From Desulfobacterales bacterium HSG16 (GTDB lineage: Bacteria > Desulfobacterota > Desulfobacteria > Desulfobacterales > HSG16): a stretch of DNA of 64,000 bases. Of the stretch, positions 51,613 to 60,800 are shown in pieces; within the stretch, counting starts at the first letter, position 1; each line of letters begins with the position of its first letter. The translations under genes were made by a program, and so were the position numbers. The DNA lies in contig JAUCGE010000007.1 in NCBI GenBank assembly GCA_030377965.1, forward strand, positions 1 to 64,000. Reading direction: 5' to 3'. The notes beneath the pieces are model-generated. The model was not told the DNA's origin and did not search any database. It saw only the letters and a program-made list of their open reading frames with translations.

Positions 51613-53502
51613 ATGGGACAATGTAAAACGACTCTTGATACAGGAAAGCAGTGCAGCAACCGGACAGTACCCGGAAAAGATTATTGCAGTAAGCATAAAC
51701 CGAGAATAAAATTCCATCGGATAACAGACAAAACTCCTGCCGCCGCCCCGTCAAAAAGCGGAGGTGGTGAAAAAAAGCCTCCGGACTATAAGGCTGAACC
51801 CAAAGATGGCAATGCTAAACCGGCATTTCCGGGTTTGCAGACAGACAAACGCAACATCCTTATAGCGCCCGTAGGGATCATCTGGTTAAGACAGACAGAT
51901 AAAAAGGATGAGACAGGAAATATTTCCGGCCGCCTGATAAGAGTGATCTCCTGTCTGAACAGAGAAACAAGCCTTGCTGGCCTTGTCACGGTCTTTTCAG
52001 CAGAGAAAAATGGTATCATCATCCGCATAAATCCAAATAATCCTTCGACAGATGATCTTTCCCGGTTTTATGACACTGCACTTGCAGCAGCGGAACTCAG
52101 TGACGGCCTTTTTTATATCGGAAAGGAGCGGATCTTTATCCGATATCGGGATGGGAACGCACCCGGAGGTTATGATGCAGACAATGTGGATATTCCCGAT
52201 AGCAAAGATATATTCCTTATAGATATCGACGGAACTCATGTAATACAGGAAAAAAGCCTGGCTGAAAAACCATTGGATAAACTTCTTCTGAGCTTTTCTC
52301 CCCGGCCCGAACGGGGAACCGAAATTCCGGAAACAATTTACGCACTCTGCCGGCCCGCCCTTTACTCCATGCTCGCAGAATATTTCCGAAACCATGACTT
52401 CCTCTATGATGTGGCCCGTTTCTGTACACCTGAAAAATCGACCCTCGTTCTGTTCAAAATTTTCCCCCGGCATGACGCTCCAATCGGATCAATCATACCC
52501 GGATTTATGCTGACCTGGCTTGCAGGACTGCCTTGGTGTGCCGTACTTCAGGAGTCGGAAATCGAAGAAGGCCGGACAATGCTTGTCGAATACGGCTATC
52601 GATATCCCTGCCGTCGGATCGCTGATGTATTTCCCCAAGAGAGCCTTCTTATATTTACTTCCAACCCTGATTTTTCCAACATGTGCCTTATTCCATGCCC
52701 TACTTTCTTTGATGGTGACGAACTTATAAAATCGACTGATTCATGCAATGCTGCCGAATACGAGATAACACCGGTCAATGACAGCTCCAGAGTTTCCCTG
52801 AAAGTTCCCGTCCGCCTGATACCCGCTTCCGGCCCGTCTCCATTTCCGTCAGCGCTTATATTGGACAACCGGGAAACATCCTGGCTCTGCCGCCTCATAC
52901 GCTGCCTGCCGGAACTTCCTTTTCACAGATTTTTTATGTGTCAGGGCAAAGAATCCTCTGTACTCATGAGCCGTGAAAACCACATAGAGGGCATCCCCTT
53001 TGGTATCCCCTTATGCAGTGTAAAAGACACAAATCTCTTCGTTCCTGTCCAGTCAAGGCTTACCCCCGAACTTCCCTGGGCAGTTCTTTCCGAAGTCATG
53101 GGGATTTCAAAAAACACATATTCGTTCATGACAAAAGATTTTCGACTCGACGTGCCGGAAAAGAATTTTTCCCCCCTTTCACGGGCGCTGGTGGCAGAAT
53201 CAAAAGAACTGCGGTCAGATTTGAAGATCGAGCCTGCCTCCGAGCTTCCGAATTTGAAATGGACAGGCCCGACGCAGAAAAAAGGCAAATCAGGAAACCG
53301 GAAAGGACTTTTTCAGAAATTATCAGAAAAAGCCACAGGCGCTTCAAACAAAGAAAATCCTGCAAACAGGGAGGCAGCCTTTCAGCAGGAGGCGGAAAAA
53401 TGCAGGGGAAAAGGAGATTTTCTTGGCGCTGGAGTCTGTTTTGCCATGATAGACGACAGCGCAAATGCTGCCAGATGCTTTAAAAAAGCTGCCGAGAGAT
53501 GA
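51613..53502 (+). CDS. Large protein with N-terminal Cys/His zinc finger; conflict-locus component of unknown fold
   Basis: The protein has 629 residues. The start holds CKTTLDTGKQC, then DYCSKH: a compact C-x9-C...CxxH finger like those in DUF5763-type proteins. A Lys/Pro-rich linker follows. I do not recognise the central 450 residues, which look like alternating beta strands and helices. The last 60 residues (CRGKGDFLGAGVCFAMIDDS, then ANAARCFKKAAER) are a helical repeat resembling the N-terminus of DGR targets 1 and 3. It lies 150 bp after target 3 and 50 bp before the KAP NTPase gene. I infer a structural or adaptor component; it may correspond to one of the middle-domain proteins of ternary conflict systems, which I cannot verify. 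Confidence 0.6.
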   Translation: MGQCKTTLDTGKQCSNRTVPGKDYCSKHKPRIKFHRITDKTPAAAPSKSGGGEKKPPDYKAEPKDGNAKPAFPGLQTDKRNILIAPVGIIWLRQTDKKDETGNISGRLIRVISCLNRETSLAGLVTVFSAEKNGIIIRINPNNPSTDDLSRFYDTALAAAELSDGLFYIGKERIFIRYRDGNAPGGYDADNVDIPDSKDIFLIDIDGTHVIQEKSLAEKPLDKLLLSFSPRPERGTEIPETIYALCRPALYSMLAEYFRNHDFLYDVARFCTPEKSTLVLFKIFPRHDAPIGSIIPGFMLTWLAGLPWCAVLQESEIEEGRTMLVEYGYRYPCRRIADVFPQESLLIFTSNPDFSNMCLIPCPTFFDGDELIKSTDSCNAAEYEITPVNDSSRVSLKVPVRLIPASGPSPFPSALILDNRETSWLCRLIRCLPELPFHRFFMCQGKESSVLMSRENHIEGIPFGIPLCSVKDTNLFVPVQSRLTPELPWAVLSEVMGISKNTYSFMTKDFRLDVPEKNFSPLSRALVAESKELRSDLKIEPASELPNLKWTGPTQKKGKSGNRKGLFQKLSEKATGASNKENPANREAAFQQEAEKCRGKGDFLGAGVCFAMIDDSANAARCFKKAAER

Positions 53503-53554
53503 ATCAATGATTATAGCCTAAAATCAGGAACAAGACATGGACAGGAGAAAAATT

Positions 53555-55546
53555 ATGACAGAGATCAGGCCAGTTACCATCATAAGTGACACACCGGAAA
53601 TCGGCACAGATTTCTTCGGTTTTGACGCATATGCCAGAACGATTTCAGGCATAATCATAAACAAAAAAAATAAAACGCCCCTGGTGATCGGCATTTACGG
53701 TGTCTGGGGTTCTGGTAAGACAACCCTCATGCAGACCGTGAAAGGCATACTGGATCAGGGAAAATTCAAAGACGAATCTGACTCCATACGCAGATGCAAA
53801 ACTGTCTGGTTTCAAGCCTGGAAATACGCCAAAGAAGAAGAAATTCTAGCAGGACTCATAGAGCAGATATTTAAAACCATGAAAGAAGATGGTTTTATCA
53901 CTGAATTCAAGGCTCGAATAGAAGAACTTGTAAAAAAAATCAATGTATCCAAACTCTCTGAAAAACTCCTCAATTTTGTGGGCGGGGGTGAAATAGCCCA
54001 GGTATTTACCGATCCTGAATACAAGAAAAAGCTCGGTTTCTATGACTCTTTTCAGGAAATTTTTGAACGGCTCATATGGAATTATCTCAGTTGGCGGCCT
54101 AAAATCAGTGTACTGGAGGAGTGGGATGATACCAAAGGAGCGCTTGTGGTTTTTATAGACGATCTTGACAGATGCCCCAGGGACAAAATTCCGATGGTAC
54201 TTGAAACCATAAAGCTTTTTATGGACAAGCCAGGATGCATATTTGTGATCGGCGCTGCTCAGGACATTATTTTAAAGGCTTTGAAAAAGACCTATGAAGA
54301 AGACGCTGTTCGATTTATGGACAAAATCGTCCAGGTCTATTTCAATCTGCCCAGGATTCCGGTCGAACATTTTGAAGAATATCTCGACAAAAAAATCCCG
54401 GAAATGAAAGGACAATTGCTTCCTCACTTACCTCTGATCATCCCGGCCATACAGAATAATCCGAGGCAGTTGAAGCATTTTTTCAACAACCTGAACCTCA
54501 TGGAAGGAATCCGTAGTAACAGGAACGTCAATATTAAATTCGAACATCTTCTATACTGGAGCATTATAGAATGTGTCAGCCCTGAATTGAAAAAAGAAAT
54601 CTGCGATAATCCTGCAATGTTTCAAACTCTTAGAGACAACCTTGAAAAACTTGCCGAAGAAAACGAATCAGGCACTGTGCAGGATATCCCGGAGGAGCTT
54701 CTCACACCGGAAGTCTTTCCTCAATCTCTTCACGTATATCTTCAAAACAGAGGGCTTGTGAATATCCTCATCCATCTTGATACATCCAAAGAGCAAATTC
54801 TCCAACTGATCACATTGACGGGAATGGTAAAAAGCCTCGAAACTGTCGAAAAAAAGCATGAGATAAACCCGGCTGTAAATACGGAGAGCATGGTCAAGGT
54901 TTTATCCGGTGAGTTTTCTCCTGGTGAGGATAAAACAATAAAAACGATTGATGAGCATTATCATATCGATATCTATCCGGTCACAAACGAACAATACAAG
55001 GCATTCATTGAAGCAGGAGGATACGAAAACAGACAACTATGGTCAGAAGAAGGCTTGCAATGGAAAGAAAACAACAATATTAAGCTTCCGGCATTCTGGG
55101 ATTATGATGAATTGAGTTCTCCGGGCTGCCCGATTGTCGGCATCTGCTATCACGAAGCCGAGGCTTATGCAAACTGGAAAGGAAAACAGCTTCCGACAGA
55201 AATCCAGTGGGAACGGGCGGCAGGAGGCGCACAAGGCAGGATATATCCCTGGGGTAATACCTTTGAATCGGAAAAATGCAATACCAGAGAATCGGGAATC
55301 GGAAAAACCAGCAGGGTGACAAGGTATCCTAATGGTGTCAGCCCGGCAGGATGTTACGATATGTCAGGTAACGTCTGGGAATGGACAACAACACAGGATG
55401 GCAATCTCAGAATATTGAAGGGCGGTTCCTGGTCATCGCCTGCAAACAACACAAAAAACGATGCAAAAACGGCAAAGCCCGATGATATGAGGCAGGACAC
55501 AATTGGATTTCGATGTATTTCCATAGAGCGGCAGTACCCACAGTGA
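53555..55546 (+). CDS. KAP-family P-loop NTPase fused to an FGE-sulfatase-like (C-type-lectin fold) domain
   Basis: The protein has 663 residues from ATG 53555, which has AGGAG 7 nt upstream; ATG 53537 is less likely. The KAP NTPase (about 20-330) shows Walker A GVWGSGKTTLMQTV, FQAWKYAKEEEILAGL, Walker B VFIDDLDRCPRDKIP and the family's VRFMDKIVQVYFNLP. The C-terminal 210 residues form an FGE/SUMF1-like domain (YPVTNEQYKAFIEAGGY, QLPTEIQWERAA, MSGNVWEW, LKGGSWSS, GFRC). That is the fold used by many DGR targets, but its 3' end has no similarity to the template repeat. KAP proteins are membrane-associated or signalling NTPases, often in conflict loci. No clear membrane insert is seen. Confidence 0.85.
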   Translation: MTEIRPVTIISDTPEIGTDFFGFDAYARTISGIIINKKNKTPLVIGIYGVWGSGKTTLMQTVKGILDQGKFKDESDSIRRCKTVWFQAWKYAKEEEILAGLIEQIFKTMKEDGFITEFKARIEELVKKINVSKLSEKLLNFVGGGEIAQVFTDPEYKKKLGFYDSFQEIFERLIWNYLSWRPKISVLEEWDDTKGALVVFIDDLDRCPRDKIPMVLETIKLFMDKPGCIFVIGAAQDIILKALKKTYEEDAVRFMDKIVQVYFNLPRIPVEHFEEYLDKKIPEMKGQLLPHLPLIIPAIQNNPRQLKHFFNNLNLMEGIRSNRNVNIKFEHLLYWSIIECVSPELKKEICDNPAMFQTLRDNLEKLAEENESGTVQDIPEELLTPEVFPQSLHVYLQNRGLVNILIHLDTSKEQILQLITLTGMVKSLETVEKKHEINPAVNTESMVKVLSGEFSPGEDKTIKTIDEHYHIDIYPVTNEQYKAFIEAGGYENRQLWSEEGLQWKENNNIKLPAFWDYDELSSPGCPIVGICYHEAEAYANWKGKQLPTEIQWERAAGGAQGRIYPWGNTFESEKCNTRESGIGKTSRVTRYPNGVSPAGCYDMSGNVWEWTTTQDGNLRILKGGSWSSPANNTKNDAKTAKPDDMRQDTIGFRCISIERQYPQ

Positions 55547-55595
55547 ATACACAGAGAATCAATATTGCACACCAAGTTATTTGAGTGTATCGTAA

Positions 55596-55705
55596 ATGGA
55601 TGAAAACAAATTGCTCATGTCAATAGAAAGGGATTTGAAAAAATGATGAACTTCAAACAGCAGGAATTGATAGATGAACTGATTTTCAACATGGTAAAGA
55701 GATAA
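55596..55705 (+). other. Two tiny overlapping frames, possible decayed small gene
   Basis: Frame one (55596-55646) encodes MDENKLLMSIERDLKK; frame two (55643-55705) encodes a peptide beginning MMNFKQQELIDEL. They overlap by ATGA, and the second ends 2 bp before the RING gene. Joined by a one-base shift they read as a charged helical stretch, so this may be the relic of an adaptor-type domain, or a leader region. Confidence 0.3.
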
Positions 55706-55707
55706 TC

Positions 55708-56439
55708 ATGACTCTCAATTCTTCTCATAAAGATAAAACTCATAAAGATAAAAACTCTCTGAAAACAAGACTGTCCAGAGAAATTCAAACAGGAATTGAT
55801 TCTGCAAAGGATTCCGAAAACGCGGATCTGCCAGATCTGGCCATTCGAACCACAACCATGTATTCTAAGTGGTACACACGCCACTGCCCCACATGCAAAC
55901 TCAAATTCAGAGAACAGGATCAGGTAAGATTATGCCCCCAATGCTCTCAAGCCTATCATGATGATGATCAGTACAATCTCAGATGCTGGGAGCGTCATTT
56001 TGCAAATGAACGCAATTGCAAAAACGATAGCCATGATCCCATAAATGAAGTTGACAGAAAGGGCTGTTATTACAAATGGAACGGAAAATTCCCGGATGAT
56101 GATGACAGCAGACGGCAGCCACTTTCCGATTTTTCCCGTGTAGAGGAAATTGGTCCTCAGTTTCTTTCCGGCCTTGAAAATATCCGGAAACCATTTGGTG
56201 AAGAAAAAATCGAGATAGTAAAAGAATATGATGAAAAAGTCGGTCTGAAATGCCCGTGGTGTCGTTTCCTGATCAGACCGGGAGACCATGTGGTAGCTTG
56301 CCCCTGCGGTAAATGCAATACATGGTTTCACATGGACATATACCGGCATCTGACATGCTGGAACGAATGGAACGGGTTCCGGGGGAATAATTTTTGCCCT
56401 GAAACCTCTGCTAAAATCGAGAAGGCCCCTGAAAAATGA
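55708..56439 (+). CDS. Protein with two RING/treble-clef-like zinc domains
   Basis: The protein has 243 residues. Zinc module 1 has C60, C63, C76, C79, H84, C93 and H97 (HCPTCKLKF, LCPQCSQAYHDDD, LRCWERHF). Module 2 has C182, C185, C198, C200, C203, H208, H214 and C217 (CPWCRFLI, CPCGKCNTWFH, LTCWNEW). Both end in a Trp-containing motif (LxCWxxx) and look like internal duplicates of a prokaryotic RING-finger type. Its stop overlaps the start of the E1-like gene (ATGA), so the two should be made together. With an E1 next door and a ubiquitin-like gene further on, an E3-like ligase role is a fair inference. I see no E2-like gene in the window. Confidence 0.75.
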   Translation: MTLNSSHKDKTHKDKNSLKTRLSREIQTGIDSAKDSENADLPDLAIRTTTMYSKWYTRHCPTCKLKFREQDQVRLCPQCSQAYHDDDQYNLRCWERHFANERNCKNDSHDPINEVDRKGCYYKWNGKFPDDDDSRRQPLSDFSRVEEIGPQFLSGLENIRKPFGEEKIEIVKEYDEKVGLKCPWCRFLIRPGDHVVACPCGKCNTWFHMDIYRHLTCWNEWNGFRGNNFCPETSAKIEKAPEK

Positions 56440-57584
56440 AACAGACTGTTGTTGACCGATATGACCGACAGCGACGTATCGACAGATGGAGCCAGAATGC
56501 TCTTACTGATGCAAAGGTGATCATTTTAGGTGCTGGCGCGCTTGGCAACGAAATTGTAAAAAATCTTGCCATGATCGGCATCGGCCATATCCTGGTGGCC
56601 GATTTCGATATTGTGGAAATTACAAACCTGAGCAGAACAGTTCTCTTCCAGAATTCCGATATAGGAAGATCAAAGGCTGAAACAGCAGCAGATATGGCAG
56701 GAAAGCTCAACCCGGATATCGATATCAGATATATTCACGGCAATCTCTTTTTTGACATTGGCCTTGGATTTTACCGCCACTGCGATCTGGTGATAAGCGG
56801 TCTTGACAACATTGCCGCCCGATCCCATGCAGGAATCAAAAGCGCTCTGGCAGGAGTTCCTTTTTTAGATGGCGGCATGTGGGCTATGGGCGGTGAAGTC
56901 AGGTGGTTTTTTCCCGGCAAAGGCCCCTGCTTTGAATGCACCCTGACCAGGGAAGATCGCAGACATGCATTTGAACGCAGGTCATGCACCGGGTTTCGAC
57001 CGGGTGAAGAACAACATCGAATAGAGCCTTCGACAATGAGTACAACCGCAGTTATCGCAGGAATACTCACCCAGGAGGTTGTGCGCTTTCTCTGCGGATG
57101 GGAAACGCCTGAAAACAGCGCCATTGTATATAATGGCTTGACACAGTCCATGCATAAAACAGACTTTTCCCGTGATCCGGACTGTCCTTATCATAAAAAA
57201 TATCAGGATGTGATCGAACTCGATTCAGGAACCAACAGAATAAGGGCTTATGATCTTATTTGCAAAGCGGAAAAGAATTTGGGAAAACCTTGTGTTCTGG
57301 AACTGGGAAGGGATTTTCTGGCCGAATTTAAATGCACGGGGTGCGACCATTGCGAACCGGTCGAAGAACTCCTGGGCCGCATAGATGAGAGCCGCTCAAT
57401 CTGCCCCATATGCGGCAAACCCATGAAACCCGAGATTCTGTCCGGCTTGAAACAAGATGATATTTATGCAGATCGAACTTTGAAAAATCTTGGTGTTCCG
57501 TCAGGAGAAGTTCTGGCAGTTCGGTCAGAACTGGGAATGATATTTTACGAACTGACGGGGGATATTGCTGAGTTCTGGCATTGA
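56436..57584 (+). CDS. E1/ThiF-like ubiquitin-activating-type enzyme with extra zinc ribbon
   Basis: The protein has 382 residues. The Rossmann core has GAGALGNEI (32-40), VADFDIVEITNLSR (54-67) with the ATP-contacting Asp, Asn and Arg, and SGLDNIAAR (121-129). C165 and C168 (CFEC) with C250 may bind structural zinc; C184 (ERRSCTGF) is a candidate active-site Cys. A C-terminal extension adds a zinc ribbon (CTGCDHC, 300-306, and CPIC, 323-326) and a short beta-rich tail. Enzymes of this fold adenylate the C-terminus of ubiquitin-like proteins. The 4-bp overlap with the RING gene and the ubiquitin-like gene 6 kb downstream support a ubiquitin-like pathway. Confidence 0.88.
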   Translation: MKQTVVDRYDRQRRIDRWSQNALTDAKVIILGAGALGNEIVKNLAMIGIGHILVADFDIVEITNLSRTVLFQNSDIGRSKAETAADMAGKLNPDIDIRYIHGNLFFDIGLGFYRHCDLVISGLDNIAARSHAGIKSALAGVPFLDGGMWAMGGEVRWFFPGKGPCFECTLTREDRRHAFERRSCTGFRPGEEQHRIEPSTMSTTAVIAGILTQEVVRFLCGWETPENSAIVYNGLTQSMHKTDFSRDPDCPYHKKYQDVIELDSGTNRIRAYDLICKAEKNLGKPCVLELGRDFLAEFKCTGCDHCEPVEELLGRIDESRSICPICGKPMKPEILSGLKQDDIYADRTLKNLGVPSGEVLAVRSELGMIFYELTGDIAEFWH

Positions 57585-57847
57585 TCGTTAAAAGACACAA
57601 GAATAAGTTTTTCAGGGAATACGTAGGATACTTTCGTGGTAAAGGCGCGTAAAAGAGAGGATGGTATTTATGCACATAATCTTTGACACAATGGTTAATG
57701 CAGGCAAAAAAACAAAACGAAGGAAATTTTCCAGACACATACAATTGAGTAATATGGCTGTAGTTTTAGATTATTACAGAATGATTACAAAATTGAATGG
57801 GTATAAAAAGCTGTAAAAAACTGTCAGATTTTTTAAGGAGATTCAAT

Positions 57848-60800
57848 ATGGAAGAAAAGAAGAATTTTTGTTTTGTCATAATGCCAACAGGCAAAGGCTT
57901 TGATGAAATATATAAATATGCAGTCAAAGAAGCCGTCCGAAAGTACGATATGGAGTGCATCCTTGTTCACAACATTCCCGGGCAGGGCAATATTATAGCG
58001 GAAATTATAGAGCGTATCTACAATGCAAAACTTGTCATCGCTGATTTGACGAATAACACTTCTGAAATTTTATATGAACTGGGACTAACCCATGGTTTGC
58101 TGAACAATGTCATTATGATCACTCAAAATTATGAAGACTTGCCGTTTGATTTGAAAAATTACAGGGTGATTCAATATAGCACAGATGTTGGATGTGACAG
58201 GGAATTAAAAGAAAAAATCAATTCAAGCATAGAAAAGCTTTCTGAATGGATTGATAAATCCAACCCGGTAAAAACCTATCTTCCAAAATCAAAGATTCCG
58301 ATAGCAGCGGAAAAATATAGTGAAATAAAGGCCAAACTGGATCAGGCGGAAGACAACTTCAAAAGAACAGAAAACAAACTGGCACAAAAGGCAAAAGAAC
58401 TGGATGACACTAAAAATGAGATGGCAAAGACTCAGAAAAAATTGTCCAGTCTTTTGCAAGCTGAAGAGAAACTGAAAAAGACCGGCATTGAGCTTTCAAA
58501 TACAATTCAGGAATTTAACGATGTGAAGCAGAAGTTTGATGCTGCAAAGCGTACAATAGATGAACGATCAGAGGCTTTACAAGATAAAAACGGCGAAATA
58601 AAACATTATGAGCAGAAAAATGAAAGATATATACAGCAAGCAAAAGAGATTCAAGAATTGCAGGATAAAAATGATCAATTGCAGGAAATCAGGAATTTTT
58701 CCGAAAAATTTTTCCGAAAAATTTTAAGAGATAACGTCAAAAACCTTACAATAGATGAAACAAAACTATTATACGAAAAAAATACTGATAGGGATTCCAA
58801 ATTAGATGATAACATTGTTATCAAAACCATTCCCATCTTCGATACAGAGAATAAATACTCATCTGAAATAGATTGCGATGCTTTAGCTGAAGGTATCTAC
58901 AAAATGGTATCCAAGAAGTTTTATGATCCAATGCAAGCCGATAATATTAAACAAGATCCGAATCTTTGCTTTGTTTTTATACCTAATAGCCGGAAAAACC
59001 GGTTGGTAGTTTTTCAAAAATGCATATTGCCAACTTTAGAGCAGAACGAATTAAAAATTGAGTTATCACCAGAAATTGATGACGATGAAGCTTATCATGA
59101 AAAGATATTCAATGGAATCAAACGGGCTCAATTAGTAATTGCCGATGTTACCGATCAAAGTCCCGGTGGTTTTTATTACATTGCAGGAATTTGTAATGCA
59201 ATAGGCAGAAAATTATTGATTGTATCTCAAAATGCAGTCGATGCGTCTTTTACAATTTGTATGAAACATATTATGACAATTATTTATAAAGATTCATTTT
59301 TTGGTTTCCAGGAACTTAGCTATGAATTGGAAAATACGATCCAGTCTGCGATGGGGTCTTTGCCTCTCGCAGCTAAATTGAGAACCTGGTATAACGGTAG
59401 AAAAAACTATAAAGTCGATGGTAATATCAAAAGGAATGGAATTTACGCTGATTTGACAGTTAAAATACCAGATGAAAACAAACCTTCTGAGCGACGAGGT
59501 TTGGTGAGAGCTTTTGCAGATATAATACGGCCATTAAATGTAAGAGAGTTAAGTGATGAAGTAAAAAACAACCAACATCTCGATAAAGGAATAATAGTAA
59601 GTTCCAAAGGGGTACATGTCGATGCTTATGATGAAGCATGCAATTACCAGAATATTGATGTTTACACCTTTCATGAACTGATTGACAGTGTTGCTGATTG
59701 GAGTAAATATTTTGAATATCTAAAGAAGCGGTTTGACGAAATTGGGGTAGCAGAAGACTATGTCGAATTATCTGCTACCATCCAAAATTATAGTCAAAAA
59801 GGGAACGATCCAAGAACTTTTGATAATATTGACAAATATATAGATGAATGGATTATTTCTACTCAAAAAAGACAGACTTTTGTACTGGGCGAATTTGGAA
59901 CAGGAAAAACGTGGTTTACATTACATTATACTTCAAAAATTCTTCAACGTTATGAAGAAGCGGTAGAAAAAGGGAATCCAAGACCTCGAATTCCTATTCT
60001 CATTCATCTCAGTGATTACCAAATGGGCATCCAACGAAAAAAGGAAATTTCAAGTTTGTTTTTGGATTTTCGCAAACAAAAAGGTATTGACATACTCGAA
60101 AGCGATTGGACACAACTTGTAAAAATGGGCAGATTACTTTTTATCCTTGATGGATTTGATGAAATGAATTTCAAAGTTAATACTGAAATTATAAAAAGTA
60201 ATTTTGAAAGGCTTATCAAGCCAATGGAAATGAATCCGGCTTCCAAGGCTCTGATAACGTGCCGGAAGGAACATTTTCTTGATATTGATTATGAAGACAA
60301 ATTACTTACAGGTGATATAGTGGAAAAATCTCAAAAATTTAACATTTTATACCTCGAAAGAATGAATGATCAGCAATTATTCCGAGTTTTAGATTCTCAG
60401 ATAAATAAAGAAAACATTAAAAATGGGGGAAGCATTAAAAAAGAAATTATTTCCGATCCAAAGCTGAAAGAGTTGGCAAGACGTCCTTTGATAGCAAAAC
60501 TCATTATAATTGCAATAAACCAAGTCGAATCAAATGAACTTATTGATTTGGCACATATTTATTTACATGCAATACAAAATAAACTAAAAAGAGATTTTGA
60601 TGGTGTAAGTGTAGATGATAAAAAACGCTCTTGCACGCCGCCTGAAAAAAGAGAATTGTTTTTACGGGAAATGGCATGGGAAATGTTCAAAAACGGACAA
60701 AAAACATTTCTGCATTCAGATACGAAAATATCTGAACTCATCAATATACACCTTAACGAGAACCTCGCTGAAGGCGACAAAATAGATATTTTGTTGCATG

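Noticed and set aside
54900-55546. FGE-like domain of the KAP fusion as a fourth DGR target
   Set aside because: Its 3' end has no similarity to the template repeat, no invariant GCGAGTATGTCGCGCC end and no downstream hairpin.
57661-57816. A 51-codon frame between the E1-like and NACHT genes
   Set aside because: It has no recognisable family, no clear conservation signal, and overlaps the leader that is shared with the paralog gene.
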